In this document: positions 1-9,333 of the stretch, one piece after another
How the letters are laid out: each line of letters begins with the position of its first letter
How positions within the stretch are numbered: the first letter of the stretch is position 1
Assembly (NCBI GenBank): GCA_000719025.1
Contig: JODP01000003.1
Span: forward strand, 496,001-560,000
DNA: 64,000 nt
From: Kineosporia aurantiaca JCM 3230
Lineage (GTDB): Bacteria > Actinomycetota > Actinomycetes > Actinomycetales > Kineosporiaceae
Direction: 5' to 3'
Made by a program: the position numbers and the translations under genes
Notes under the pieces: generated by a model
The model's database searches: none
Told to the model about the DNA's origin: nothing
The model's input: only the letters and a program-made list of their open reading frames with translations

Positions 1-1
1 G

Positions 2-250
2 GTGATCGAGCAGCTCCTGCGGGGTGTGGGCAGTCTGCTCGGCCCGGTCGAGGCGGTTACCCACGTTCTTCCGGGCACGGCGGCCGGTTCGCTGATCGGC
101 GCGATCATCGGCCCGGACGCGGTGGCCCGGGACACCCCGGGGGTGCTGGACGTGCTTTCCGGGCCGGTCGCCGTGTTGTCCGTCACGGCGTACCTATTTG
201 TCCTGGCCGCAGGCGCGCTGTTGCTGGTCAGACGCAGGGACGTCACCTGA
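2..250 (+). CDS. ABC-2 type transporter permease, C-terminal part (5' truncated)
   Basis: Only the last 82 codons are in the window and the frame is open to the left edge. The visible part ends with a hydrophobic segment of about 22 residues (roughly residues 52-75) followed by a positively charged tail RRRDV. This ending is common in ABC-2 type permeases of actinomycetes, where the last helix is followed by a short Arg-rich cytoplasmic tail. Before it lies a Gly/Pro/Val-rich extracytoplasmic stretch. The family call is an inference from the ending alone. The GTG at base 2 is probably not the start. Confidence 0.45.
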   Translation: MIEQLLRGVGSLLGPVEAVTHVLPGTAAGSLIGAIIGPDAVARDTPGVLDVLSGPVAVLSVTAYLFVLAAGALLLVRRRDVT

Positions 251-282
251 ACGGGTAGGTGCTTCCCCTACCGTATGGCGCC

Positions 283-1842
283 ATGAGCGGCGTCGAGATC
301 CTCCTGATCGTCGGGGCCGGCATCGCGGTCTACGCGATTGCCGGCCGCCGAGGGCTGCAACCGGGCCTGGTCGTGGTGGTGCTCGCGGCGCTGGTCTCGT
401 TCATCCCCGGTGTGCCCCGGCTGGAGCTGGACAGCGAGCTCATCCTGGCGCTGGTCGTGCCGCCGCTGCTGTACTCGGCGACCCGGGCCACCCCGGTCTC
501 CGGATTCGGCGCCAACCTCCGGCCGATCCTCAGCCTCGGCGTCTTCCTGGTGCTGCTGACCACCGCGGCGCTGGGCTTCGTCGCGTCCTGGATCATGCCG
601 TCGATCGGGCTGGCCGCGGCGTTCGTGCTGGGCGCCGTGCTGGCCCCGCCGGACACCATCACCACCGTCTCCCACGGCGCTGAACTGGGCTTACCCCGAC
701 GGGCCACGCAGATCCTGACGGGGGAGAGCCTGGTCAACGACGCGACCGCGCTGACCGTGTTCAGCCTGGCGATCGCGGCCGTGAACGGCGAGGGCAAGTC
801 GGTCGGCGGGGGCGTGCTGGAGTTCTTCTACACGGCCATCGCGGGTGCAGTGATCGGCGTGGTGATGGCCATCGTCACGCTGTACCTGCGCAAGCACCTG
901 GGCAATCCGATCCTCGAGATCGCTCTCGTGCTGCTCCTGCCGTTCACCGCCTACCTGGTGGCCGAGGAACTGAACGCGTCGGGAATCCTCGCGGTGGTCG
1001 GCGCGGCCTTCATGACCAGCAGCAACCTGACCTTCGACCCCCGCCACCAGTACCCGGGGGCGCACCGGACCCGGCTGATGGAGGGCCCGGTCTGGGAGGT
1101 CGTCGACTTTCTGCTGGAGAACTTCGTCTTTGCCTACATCGGGCTTCAGCTGAAGTTCGTGCTGGACGATCTGAAGGACGAGACGCCGGGTCTACGGGCG
1201 GCCCTGATCGCTGGGGTCGTCCTCCTTGCCGCCGCGGTCGTGGTCCGGATGCTCGGGGTGATCCTTCTCTTCGGCCGATGGGCGGTGGCCGAGCGGTGGG
1301 CACAGCGTCAGTTGATGCGCGATCCCCGGGCCGCCGTGCGGATAGAACGTCGTAAAGAGCAGTGGGCACACCACCGTGGTCGCAGTCAGCCCTTGGGGGC
1401 CACCACCTTCCGGGAGGACGTGTTGGTCGGCTGGACCGGGATGCGCGGCATCCTTACCTTGGCCGCGGCCGCCGCGGTACCGGAGCACACCCGTTCTGGC
1501 GCGGATTTCCCAGGTAGGGACGCTATCCAGGCCATCGCTCTGATCGTCACCCTGGGCACGTTGCTGCTTCAGGGAACAACCATCCGCAAGGTTGCCGTCG
1601 CCCTGAAGTTCGATGTGGCGACGGAGAAGCAGGAAGCGGAGAAGACCCGGGAGCGCGGCCGGGAACTGGTTCTCGCGGCGGTGGACCACGACGGTCCGCT
1701 GACTTCGGGGGATTACGACAAGCAACGTCAGGCCGCGGGTCAGGCGATGCTGACCGAGCACCTGGACGAGGCGGTCATGCGGGAACTGGTTGAGGACATC
1801 GATTTCCGCCAGGCCGCTGCGGAAAGAGAGTGGAAACAGTGA
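283..1842 (+). CDS. Cation/proton antiporter, CPA1 (NhaP-like) family
   Basis: A 519-residue integral membrane protein expected to exchange Na+ (or K+) for H+ across the cytoplasmic membrane. About twelve hydrophobic segments fill residues 1-420. The core carries the CPA1 pattern around residues 120-155, with APPDTI and then GESLVNDAT, where the ND pair is the ion-binding site of the family. A charged cytoplasmic tail of about 90 residues follows. The ATG at 283 is chosen because the frame upstream (from 259) is not hydrophobic. The next gene starts inside its stop codon, so the two transporters are probably translationally coupled. Confidence 0.85.
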   Translation: MSGVEILLIVGAGIAVYAIAGRRGLQPGLVVVVLAALVSFIPGVPRLELDSELILALVVPPLLYSATRATPVSGFGANLRPILSLGVFLVLLTTAALGFVASWIMPSIGLAAAFVLGAVLAPPDTITTVSHGAELGLPRRATQILTGESLVNDATALTVFSLAIAAVNGEGKSVGGGVLEFFYTAIAGAVIGVVMAIVTLYLRKHLGNPILEIALVLLLPFTAYLVAEELNASGILAVVGAAFMTSSNLTFDPRHQYPGAHRTRLMEGPVWEVVDFLLENFVFAYIGLQLKFVLDDLKDETPGLRAALIAGVVLLAAAVVVRMLGVILLFGRWAVAERWAQRQLMRDPRAAVRIERRKEQWAHHRGRSQPLGATTFREDVLVGWTGMRGILTLAAAAAVPEHTRSGADFPGRDAIQAIALIVTLGTLLLQGTTIRKVAVALKFDVATEKQEAEKTRERGRELVLAAVDHDGPLTSGDYDKQRQAAGQAMLTEHLDEAVMRELVEDIDFRQAAAEREWKQ

Positions 1843-3764
1843 TTCCCGGTTTCAAGGCCTGGCTGCTGGAAGGCCTGGCCGAGCGGGCGGCTTCGATGCA
1901 GGGCCCACACGGTAAGGCCGAGGAACACAACGCCCGCCCCTGGTACCAGGTGATGTGCCTGACCGGTGTGGACTACTTCTCCACCCTGGGGTACCAGCCG
2001 GGTATCGCCGCGCTCGCGGCCGGTGCCGTCGCCCCGATCGCCACTCTGGTCCTGGTCGTGCTGACTCTGGTCGGTGCCCTGCCGGTCTACCGCTGGGTGG
2101 CCCGCAAGAGCCCGAACGGCGAGGGCTCGATCTCCATGCTGGAGCACCTGCTGCCGTGGTGGGCGGGCAAGCTCTTCGTCCTGGTCCTGCTCGGTTTCGC
2201 GGCCACCGACTTCCTGATCACGATCACCCTGAGCGCCGCCGACGCGACCGCGCACCTGGTCGAGAACCCGTTCGCCCCGGACTTCCTGGACGGCAAGCAG
2301 GTCGCGGTCACGCTGGTGCTGCTGGCCCTGCTCGGCGCGGTCTTCCTGCGCGGCTTCCAGGAGGCGATCGGGATCGCCGTCGTCCTGGTCACCATCTACC
2401 TCTCGCTGAACGCGGTGGTCGTCGTGGTCGCGGTGGTCCACGTGCTCCAGCACCCGCACGTCTTCGGCGACTGGACCGACGTGCTGTCCACCGAGCACAC
2501 CAACTGGTGGGCGGTGATCGGGACCGCGCTGGTGGTCTTCCCCAAGCTGGCCCTCGGGCTGTCCGGCTTCGAGACCGGCGTGGCGGTGATGCCGCAGATC
2601 AAGGGCGACCCGGACGACACCTACGGGCAGCCCCGGGGCCGGATCGCGGGCGCCCACAAGCTGCTCACCACCTCGGCCCTGATCATGAGCTGCTTCCTGA
2701 TCCTGACCAGCTTCGCCACCACGCTGCTGATCCCGCAGGCCGAGTTCCAGCCGGGCGGCGAGGCGAACGGCCGGGCCCTGGCCTTCCTGGCGCACGAGTA
2801 CCTGGGCCAGATCTTCGGCACCGTCTACGACGTCAGCACGATCGCCATTCTCTGGTTCGCCGGCGCCTCGGCGATGGCCGGCCTGCTCAACCTGGTGCCG
2901 CGCTACCTGCCCCGGTACGGCATGGCGCCGCGCTGGGCCCGCGCGATCCGGCCGCTGGTGCTGGTCTTCATGGCCGTCGCGTTCTTCGTCACCTGGTACT
3001 TCAAGGCCGGCGTGGATGCCCAGGGCGGGGCCTACGCCACCGGCGTCCTGGTGCTGATCACGTCCGCCTCGATCGCGGTGACCCTGGCCGCCCGGGCCCG
3101 GCGCAGTCGCCGGGCGGTGCTCTACTTCGGCGTCATCTCCGCGATCTTCGCCTACACCACCGTGGTCAACGTGGTCGAGCGCCCGGACGGCCTGCGGATC
3201 GGGTTCATCTTCATCGTCGGCATCGTGGCGATCTCGTTCTTCTCCCGGGCCGGACGAGCGCTGCAGCTGCGCGGAGCCGGGCTCACCTTCGACGAGAACG
3301 CGCAACGCTTCCTGCTGGACGCGGCCAAGTGCGGCACGCTGCGGCTGGTGGCCAACGAGCCGGACAGTCGCGACGCCGTGGAGTACCGGGACAAGACCAA
3401 CGAGATCCGCAAGGACAACGACGTGCCGAAATGGGCACCTCTGGTCTTCGTCGAGGTCACGGTGAGCGATGCCTCGGACTTCGAGACCGAGCTGTCGGTG
3501 CACGGCGAGGAACGCTTCGGCCATCGCATCCTGACCGTGAAGAGCTCGGTGGTCGCCAACACGATCGCCGAGATCCTCCTCGCGGCGCGGGACCTGACCG
3601 GGCTGACCCCGCACGTGTACTTCTCCTGGACCGAGGGCAACCCGTTCCGGAACCTGCTGCGCTTCCTGTTCGTCGGGGACGGCGAGGTGGCCCCGGTGAC
3701 CCGGGAGGTCCTGCGCGAGGCCGAACCCGACCGCGAACGCCGTCCCCGCGTGCACGTCAGCTGA
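1839..3764 (+). CDS. APC-superfamily permease with soluble C-terminal region
   Basis: A 641-residue membrane protein of the amino acid/polyamine/organocation superfamily. Residues about 45-480 hold twelve hydrophobic segments, including an unwound-helix pattern typical of TM1 (VDYFSTLGYQPGIAA). The last 160-170 residues are charged and probably cytoplasmic. The GTG at 1839 overlaps the upstream stop (GTGA) and has a purine-rich AAAGAGAG 8 nt upstream; a GTG at 1830 in the same frame is possible. The substrate cannot be told from sequence. Overlap with the antiporter gene suggests co-expression and perhaps a joint role in ion or pH homeostasis. Confidence 0.8.
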   Translation: MIPGFKAWLLEGLAERAASMQGPHGKAEEHNARPWYQVMCLTGVDYFSTLGYQPGIAALAAGAVAPIATLVLVVLTLVGALPVYRWVARKSPNGEGSISMLEHLLPWWAGKLFVLVLLGFAATDFLITITLSAADATAHLVENPFAPDFLDGKQVAVTLVLLALLGAVFLRGFQEAIGIAVVLVTIYLSLNAVVVVVAVVHVLQHPHVFGDWTDVLSTEHTNWWAVIGTALVVFPKLALGLSGFETGVAVMPQIKGDPDDTYGQPRGRIAGAHKLLTTSALIMSCFLILTSFATTLLIPQAEFQPGGEANGRALAFLAHEYLGQIFGTVYDVSTIAILWFAGASAMAGLLNLVPRYLPRYGMAPRWARAIRPLVLVFMAVAFFVTWYFKAGVDAQGGAYATGVLVLITSASIAVTLAARARRSRRAVLYFGVISAIFAYTTVVNVVERPDGLRIGFIFIVGIVAISFFSRAGRALQLRGAGLTFDENAQRFLLDAAKCGTLRLVANEPDSRDAVEYRDKTNEIRKDNDVPKWAPLVFVEVTVSDASDFETELSVHGEERFGHRILTVKSSVVANTIAEILLAARDLTGLTPHVYFSWTEGNPFRNLLRFLFVGDGEVAPVTREVLREAEPDRERRPRVHVS

Positions 3765-3776
3765 TCGACGTACCGG

Positions 3777-4238
3777 TCAGGCCATCGTGATGTCGTCGAC
3801 CTTGATGTCCACCCCGGTGACCTGAAGGCCGTACTTCTGCAGGGCCTCGACGACCGCGGTCCGGACGGCCGAGGTGATGTCCGGGACCACCCCGTCGGCC
3901 TTGAGCACCAGGACGACGGTGACCTTGGCCTCGACCCCCTTGACCACGGCGTGGACCCCACGGGTGGCGTCCCCGACCTCGTCCAGACCGACCCGGTCCA
4001 GCACCGAGTCCAGGAACCGGGCGACATCGCCGCCCAGGTCGGCCACACCGGGCACCGACCGGGCCGCCGCGGCCGCGATCTTCTCCACCACTTCCCGCTG
4101 CACCACGGTCGCGCCCATCGAGGCCGCCGGAACCGCCGGAGCACTCGCCACCGGGGTGGCCGGGGCGATCGGGGTCGTGGCCGGGATGGGGGTGGCCACC
4201 GGCGTCTCGCTCGGCACGGACACGCTCTGCTCGCTCAT
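3777..4238 (-). CDS. Asp23/Gls24 family envelope stress protein
   Basis: A 153-residue protein with a Pro/Ala/Thr-rich N-terminal tail (residues 1-40), then one Asp23 domain. The domain opens with a region like VVEKIAAAAARSVPGV, has the central strand VTVVLVLKADGVVPDI and ends with GLQVTGVDIKVDDI, the usual order for this family. Members are small cytoplasmic proteins that associate with the membrane and often respond to cell-envelope or alkaline stress. It ends 13 nt from the stop of the convergent APC permease gene, with no clear terminator between them. No obvious operon partner. Confidence 0.8.
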   Translation of the reverse strand: MSEQSVSVPSETPVATPIPATTPIAPATPVASAPAVPAASMGATVVQREVVEKIAAAAARSVPGVADLGGDVARFLDSVLDRVGLDEVGDATRGVHAVVKGVEAKVTVVLVLKADGVVPDITSAVRTAVVEALQKYGLQVTGVDIKVDDITMA

Positions 4239-4331
4239 TGTCTAACCCGCCTATTTCGGTGAATCCCTGCGAACCGGACCTTTGCACGCGGAGCGTACTG
4301 AAGATCAACTGCCCCATCGGGGACCGGCGGG

Positions 4332-4897
4332 TCAGTTCTTGGCGAGCGTCGCCAGCACCTCGGCTGTCGTGGTCACCTCACCGAACCGGGGGAAGATCGC
4401 GGCCACCGCGTGGTCGTGGTTCTGCCGGCTCCGGTCGGTCATCGCGTCGGCCACGAAGACCACGTGATAGCCCAGGTCGTGAGCCGCCCGAGCGGTCGAC
4501 TCGACCCCCGCAGTGGTGGAGATCCCGGTGAAGACGATCTGGGTCACCCCGCGCTGGGCCAGGGTCTCCTGCAGATGAGGGACGCTGAACGCGCCGATGC
4601 GCTGTTTGGTCACCAGGATGTCGGTCGGCTGAAGGTCCAGTTCGGGGACGATCTCGGCCCAGTCGGCGGCCGGGTGGGGCGGGCGGGAGCATTCTTCGCG
4701 GCGTCGTTACGGCCCGGGGCCCCGCCGTTGACGTTGACCAGGACGACTGGGAGCCCCCGCTCGCGGAACGCCTGGGCCAGCTCGGCCGAGTTCTTCACGA
4801 CACCCGCGGAGGGGTGGGCGGTGTCGATCCCGACGATGCCCTTCTGCAGATCGATGACGACGAGGGCGACCTGGGGGTCGAGGGTGCTGAGCGGCAT
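4332..4897 (-). pseudogene. Isochorismatase-family hydrolase, frameshifted
   Basis: The N-terminal half starts at the ATG at 4897 (MPLSTLDPQVALVVIDLQKG) and carries the family Asp in VVIDLQ. The C-terminal half is in another frame, with the family Lys in LVTKQRIGAF and the block TGISTTAGVESTARAA. The switch lies at about 4665-4690, in a run rich in G and C; restoring one base joins them into about 188 residues, the normal size. The nucleophile Cys of amidase-type members is Gly here, as in true isochorismatases. It follows an MFS gene by 8 nt and was probably the third gene of a MarR operon. A sequencing error in the homopolymer-rich stretch is a real alternative to a mutation. Confidence 0.75.
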
Positions 4898-4905
4898 GAG
4901 AGCAC

Positions 4906-6294
4906 TTACTCCTGGTGAGGGGTGGTGGCGAGGGTGAGCGACCGGTCCGGAACGATCAGGACGGTGGCCAGTACGGCGGCCACGATCATGAAGATGGCCA
5001 GGTGGTGCAGCCCGAGGCTGTCGGCCTGATCGCCGAGCAGGGCCCCGGAGGCGACCGAGGAGAGGATGGCCCCGAGGTACATGAAGGTGCGCAGCAGGCC
5101 GGCCGAGGAGGCGATCCGCTCCGGATCGGCCTGGTGGTAAAGGGCATTTTGGTTGGCCAGGCTCATCAGGCCCTGCGGGACGCCGAGGATCACCGCGATC
5201 AGCACCAGCATCCAGATCGGGCTGTGATCGTTCAGCAGCAGGAGCATTGCGCAGACGATGACCTGCGAGACCGCGCCGACCAGCAGCTTGACCCGGATCT
5301 CGGCCCGCCGACCGGTCAGCGTGGAGACCAGGATGCCGGTGCCGAACATCGGCAGCAGGACCAGCCCGGCCTGGGAGGCGGACAGGGCGCGGCCGTCCTC
5401 CATCCACTGGGTGTACCCGTAGAGGAAGCAGTACGAGATCAGCGCGGCCAGAAGGCTTCTCAGATAGGTGACGACCAGAGGACGATTGCCGGCCAGCAGC
5501 CGGAGATCCACGAACGGATCGTTCGCCCGGCGCTCGCGGACCACGAAGGCCGCGGCCGCGGCCGCCGCGATCACCAGCAGGTACCAGAGGTCGGTGGCCG
5601 GCTCCATCAGGAAGAGCAGCAGCGCGACGAGAGTGCCCGCGAAGAGCGCGATCCCGGCGTAGTCGAGGTGCTCGCGTTCCTTCTGGTCCAGCGGGGTGTG
5701 CTTGGGCAGGTAGAGCAGGGCCAGCACCAGGCAGGCGATGCCGAGCGGAATGTTCAGCGTGAAAGTGGACCGCCAGCCGCCCAGGCCGATCAGCAGGCCG
5801 CCGAGCGTCGGGCCGATCACCAGGATGGTCTGACTGGAGACGGCCAGCATGGTGAGGATGCTGGCCGGGCTGTCCTGCCCGGTGCGCCGGGACTCGCTGC
5901 GGATCAGGTACATCGCCGCCGGATAGCCCGCGCAGGTACCGAACCCGAGAATTACCCGGGCCACGACCAGCACCCCAAGGTTGGGCGCGAGCGTTCCGAT
6001 CAGCCCGGCCAACGCGGTGAGCGAGGCGCCGACCAGGTAGAGGCGGCGCGGGCCGAACATGTCGACCAGGCGCCCCACCACTGGCTGGCCGATGGCCGTG
6101 GCCAGGTAGAGGGCCGAGACCAGCCAGGCGGTTTCGGCCGGAGAAGCACCGAGTGCCCGGCCGATCGGGACCAGGGCGACCGCGATGATGCTGGAGTTGA
6201 TCGGGTTCAGCACCGCGCCGATGATCAGTGGGGCGATCAGGGTGCGGTCGAAGGCGGGAGCCCGGGGTGGGCTCTCCACGGGTAGGGCGGTCAT
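4906..6294 (-). CDS. MFS transporter, DHA2-like drug exporter
   Basis: A 462-residue membrane protein of the major facilitator superfamily, likely a proton-driven exporter. Hydrophobic segments run from residue 15 to near the C-terminus. The loop after TM2 shows the family motif A pattern (GRLVDMFGPRRLYLVG), and the first helix contains NPINSSIIAVALVPIG, as in DHA2-type exporters. The ATG at 6294 overlaps the stop of the MarR gene by 4 nt (ATGA), so the two are coupled. The MarR neighbour suggests inducible efflux of a small toxic compound; the substrate is unknown. Confidence 0.85.
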   Translation of the reverse strand: MTALPVESPPRAPAFDRTLIAPLIIGAVLNPINSSIIAVALVPIGRALGASPAETAWLVSALYLATAIGQPVVGRLVDMFGPRRLYLVGASLTALAGLIGTLAPNLGVLVVARVILGFGTCAGYPAAMYLIRSESRRTGQDSPASILTMLAVSSQTILVIGPTLGGLLIGLGGWRSTFTLNIPLGIACLVLALLYLPKHTPLDQKEREHLDYAGIALFAGTLVALLLFLMEPATDLWYLLVIAAAAAAAFVVRERRANDPFVDLRLLAGNRPLVVTYLRSLLAALISYCFLYGYTQWMEDGRALSASQAGLVLLPMFGTGILVSTLTGRRAEIRVKLLVGAVSQVIVCAMLLLLNDHSPIWMLVLIAVILGVPQGLMSLANQNALYHQADPERIASSAGLLRTFMYLGAILSSVASGALLGDQADSLGLHHLAIFMIVAAVLATVLIVPDRSLTLATTPHQE

Positions 6295-6770
6295 ACCTCG
6301 GTGATCCTCTCGAGCAGGCCGGTGGCCTGCCGCAGGGTGGCGATCTCGGCCTCGGTGAGGTGCTCCCGCAGGGTCCGGGCCAGCCACTCGTCCCGGGCTC
6401 GGCGGTAGCCGTGGACGTACTCCGCGCCGGCGATCGAAAGGGTGATCAGCTGGCGGCGGCCGTCGTCGGGATCGGGGCGGCGCTCGATCAGGGCGCGCTC
6501 GTCGAGGGCGCTCAGGGTGGCGGCCATCGACTGGGCCCGCACCCGTTCGGCCTGGGCCAGCACGCTGGCGGAGGACTCGCCCTCTTTGGCGAGGCGGGAC
6601 AGCACCGAGGTCTGTGAAGGGGTCAGGTCGGAGGTGAATTCGCGCAGCCGTCGGCGCAGCCGGCTGTAGCTCACCACCAGCTCATGCGCGGCTTCGGCCG
6701 CGCTGTCCAGATCCGGATCGGTCTCCCGGTCCGAGACGGAGGCGCGCCCGACGTCGTCCCTTGTTCCCAT
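6291..6770 (-). CDS. MarR-family transcriptional regulator
   Basis: A 159-residue dimeric winged-helix regulator. The recognition helix region is at about residues 55-80 (ESSASVLAQAERVRAQSMAATLSALDE) and the wing follows with RRPDPDDGRRQLITLS, the typical DxR...R wing of the family. It is the first gene of the MarR/MFS/isochorismatase operon and most likely represses it. A CAGTC-CA-GACTG inverted repeat lies 20 nt upstream of its start and is a candidate binding site. Confidence 0.88.
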   Translation of the reverse strand: MGTRDDVGRASVSDRETDPDLDSAAEAAHELVVSYSRLRRRLREFTSDLTPSQTSVLSRLAKEGESSASVLAQAERVRAQSMAATLSALDERALIERRPDPDDGRRQLITLSIAGAEYVHGYRRARDEWLARTLREHLTEAEIATLRQATGLLERITEV

Positions 6771-6790
6771 GCCTTCGACGGTAATTTACT

Positions 6791-6802
6791 CAGTCCAGAC
6801 TG
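6791..6802. promoter_or_regulatory. Candidate MarR operator (CAGTC-N2-GACTG)
   Basis: A perfect 5-bp inverted repeat with a 2-nt centre, in the 70-nt gap between the MarR start (6770) and the end of the response regulator gene (6841). A degenerate second copy (related GAACTG / CAGTC elements) follows at 6811-6823. Position and symmetry suggest autoregulation; the short arms make chance occurrence possible. Confidence 0.4.
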
Positions 6803-6840
6803 ACAAGTCCGAACTGCACAGTCTCACCTGAACGACACGG

Positions 6841-7536
6841 TCAGGGGGCGCCCCGCCACCGGTACTCGATCTCCGGGCGTCCGGTCCCGCCGTAGCGCGA
6901 GCCGCGCGCGGCCAACCCGGTCTCGAACAGGTACTCCAGGTAGCGCCGCACTCCCACCCGGGACATCCCCACCGTTTCGGCCGCCCGCGTGGCGGTCAGC
7001 GCGCCCGGGGCCGATCGCAGCGCCCCGATGACCCGCTCCAGGGAGTCCGGGCTCATCCCCTTGGGCAGCTGCTGATCGGCCGCGCCGCCGCGCAGGTCGC
7101 CGAGCAGCCGGTCCACCTCGCGCTGGTCGAGTTCGGCCTCGGAGGCCCCGCTGAGCTGGGCGCGGAACTCGGCGTAGCTGGTCAGCCGGTCCCGCAGGGT
7201 GGCGAAGGTGAAGGGCTTGAGCAGGTACTGGGCCACCCCGTTGGCCACCGCGCCGCGCACGATGGTCAGGTCCCGGGCCGAGGTGACCGCGATGACGTCG
7301 GCCTCCACCCCGCGCGCCCGCATGATCCGGTGCACCTCGAGGCCGTGCAGGTCGGGCAGGTTCATGTCGAGCAGCACCAGATCGACCGGCTGATGGGTGA
7401 TCTCGTGCAGCGCCTCGGCGCCGCTGCGGGCCACCCCGACCACGGTGAACTGGGGCAGCCGGCGCACGTACTCCGAGTGCGCCCGGGCGGCCAGTTCGTC
7501 GTCCTCGACCACCAGCGTGCGGATCTGCTGCGTCAT
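6841..7536 (-). CDS. DctR/CitB-family response regulator
   Basis: A 231-residue cytoplasmic two-component regulator. The receiver domain fills residues 1-125, with the acidic pair EDDE, the phospho-acceptor Asp in LVLLDMNLPD (about residue 56), a switch residue in VTSARD and the conserved Lys in LLKPF. The C-terminal part (about 160-231) is a winged-helix DNA-binding domain of the CitB/DcuR type (TAVTAA-like helix, RVGVRRYLEYL). Its start overlaps the stop of the kinase gene. It probably activates the divergent dicarboxylate symporter gene in response to C4-dicarboxylates. Confidence 0.88.
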   Translation of the reverse strand: MTQQIRTLVVEDDELAARAHSEYVRRLPQFTVVGVARSGAEALHEITHQPVDLVLLDMNLPDLHGLEVHRIMRARGVEADVIAVTSARDLTIVRGAVANGVAQYLLKPFTFATLRDRLTSYAEFRAQLSGASEAELDQREVDRLLGDLRGGAADQQLPKGMSPDSLERVIGALRSAPGALTATRAAETVGMSRVGVRRYLEYLFETGLAARGSRYGGTGRPEIEYRWRGAP

Positions 7537-9203
7537 ACCCGGACCGCCTGAGGCAGGGGCAGCCGGACTTCGAAAACCGTTTCTTCTAGACGCTCGTCGC
7601 GCCGGACCTCGATCGATCCGGCGTTGCGCTCGACCGCCTGACGCACCAGCGCCAGGCCCAGGCCGCGTCCGCTCTTTCCACCCGCGTCCTGACTACTTCC
7701 GTTCAACCCGAAAACCGGGCCCGTGGCGTCCATAATCTTGGTAGTCCAGCCCCGTTCGAAAATTCGTTCCGGCTCGGTGATCCGAGGGCCGGAGTTGCTC
7801 ACCCGCAGGCGTAGTTCGGCGGGACCCGTGCCCTCTGTGGGGCGGCGTACCTGCGCCGCCACGCAGACCCGGCGCTCGCCCGGCTGGGAAAGGGTTGCCT
7901 CGAAAGCGTTGTCGATCAAGTTGCCGAGCACGGTGAGCAGATCGCGGGAAGGAAGGACGCCGTCGGGCACCTCGAGGTCGGTGGGGAACTCCAGCCGGAT
8001 TCCCCGTTCGGCCGCCTCGGCCGCCTTGCCCAGCAGCAACGCGGCCACCACCGGCTCCTGGGCGTGATGGCCGGACCCGATCACCCGGTCGGTGAGTTCC
8101 TGCACCCCGGCCAGTTCGGAGGTGGCGAAGGCCAGGGCCCGGTCGGTCTCGCCCAGCTCGATCATGGTGATCACCGAGTGCAGCCGGTTGGCCGACTCGT
8201 GGGCCTGCGAGCGCAGCGACTCGGTCAGGCTCCGGGTCTGGCTGAGCTCGTCGGTCAGCGACACGAGATCGGTGTGGTCACGCAGGGTTACGACGCTCCC
8301 GAGCATCCGGCCGTTCCAGCGGGCCGGGGACTGGCTGACCACCAGCACGCCCTCGCGGGTCAGCTGCAGCTCGTCCACCTGGGTGTCCCCGCGACCGATC
8401 GCCGCGATCAGGCCGTCCGGCAGGGGGAGGTCGGCCAGTCGCTGGCCGAGCGCCTTCTGGTCCAGACCGAGCAGCCGCATGGCCTCGTCGTTGATCAGCT
8501 GCAGCCGGCCGTTCGGGTCGACGATCAGCAGGCCCTCCCGCACGGCGTGCAGCACGGCTTCGTAGAACTCGAACATCCGGGTCAGCTCGGCCTGCCCCAT
8601 CCCCAGGGTCTGCCGCCGTAGCCGATGGCCCAGTGCGTAGGCCCCGGCCGCGCCGGCCAGCAGCACCACCGCCCCGGCCCCGAACAGCGCGGGCAACTGC
8701 TCCTTCACCTGCACGCCGACGTTGTCCACGGTCACCCCGACGGCGACCAGGGCGATCACCTGACCGGTGGTGTTCTTGATCGGGGCGACCGCGCGGACCG
8801 AGGGCCCAAGCGTCCCGGTGTAGGTCTCGGTGAACGCGCGCCCGGCCCGGGCCTGCTCGGTGTGGCCGATGAACCGCTGGCCGATCAGTTTCGGGTTGGT
8901 GTGGGTGTAGCGGATGCCGTCCGGGCTCATCACCGTGATGAAGTCGGTGTCCGTCGCCCGGCGGATCCGCTCCACGTAGGGCTGCAGGTCGGCCGAGGGA
9001 TCGTCGCTGGTCACCGCGTCCTGCACCTCGGGCGAGAGGGCCAGGGTCTGGGCCAGGGCGAGCACCTCGCGGGCGGTCGCCTCCCGGGCCCGGCCCTGGG
9101 CCTGCAGGTAGGCGGCCACCACGGTCGACCCGACGAGCAGCACGACGGCCGCCACGACCAGCCCGAAGGCCTGCCGGGCCACGCTCCAGTGCCGAGGGTC
9201 CAT
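7533..9203 (-). CDS. DctS/CitA-family sensor histidine kinase
   Basis: A 556-residue membrane sensor. TM1 is at about residues 13-35, an extracytoplasmic sensor domain of the PDC/Cache type at 38-165 (it contains the RYTHTNP pattern seen in DcuS/CitA sensors), TM2 at about 170-190, a PAS domain at about 210-310, and a DHp segment with the phospho-accepting His in SQAHESANRLH. The ATPase domain has the N box NLIDNAFEA and the G box GRGLGLAL. It overlaps the regulator gene by 4 nt and is divergent from the dicarboxylate symporter gene. Confidence 0.9.
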   Translation of the reverse strand: MDPRHWSVARQAFGLVVAAVVLLVGSTVVAAYLQAQGRAREATAREVLALAQTLALSPEVQDAVTSDDPSADLQPYVERIRRATDTDFITVMSPDGIRYTHTNPKLIGQRFIGHTEQARAGRAFTETYTGTLGPSVRAVAPIKNTTGQVIALVAVGVTVDNVGVQVKEQLPALFGAGAVVLLAGAAGAYALGHRLRRQTLGMGQAELTRMFEFYEAVLHAVREGLLIVDPNGRLQLINDEAMRLLGLDQKALGQRLADLPLPDGLIAAIGRGDTQVDELQLTREGVLVVSQSPARWNGRMLGSVVTLRDHTDLVSLTDELSQTRSLTESLRSQAHESANRLHSVITMIELGETDRALAFATSELAGVQELTDRVIGSGHHAQEPVVAALLLGKAAEAAERGIRLEFPTDLEVPDGVLPSRDLLTVLGNLIDNAFEATLSQPGERRVCVAAQVRRPTEGTGPAELRLRVSNSGPRITEPERIFERGWTTKIMDATGPVFGLNGSSQDAGGKSGRGLGLALVRQAVERNAGSIEVRRDERLEETVFEVRLPLPQAVRV

Positions 9204-9333
9204 CCGCCCAGTCTGCCCATGCCCGGCACTTACTCAGTGAACGAAAGCGCGACCAGCGCCCGAAGGCCGGGCAACCTGCTCGCTAGTGGCGCAGTTCACA
9301 CAGGGACCTCATTCGATGACGCAGGAGGCAGCC

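Noticed and set aside
1740..3755. A 671-codon open frame on the minus strand
   Set aside because: It is antisense to the APC permease gene, has a His/Gln/Arg/Asp-rich composition typical of reversed high-GC coding sequence, and shows no domain.
5468..5662. Short plus-strand frame with poly-Ala run
   Set aside because: Shadow of the MFS gene; low complexity and no start signal.
4915..6285. A 456-codon plus-strand frame across the MFS gene
   Set aside because: Low-complexity Gln/Asp/Arg composition; the minus-strand frame is a clear MFS transporter with strong hydrophobic pattern.
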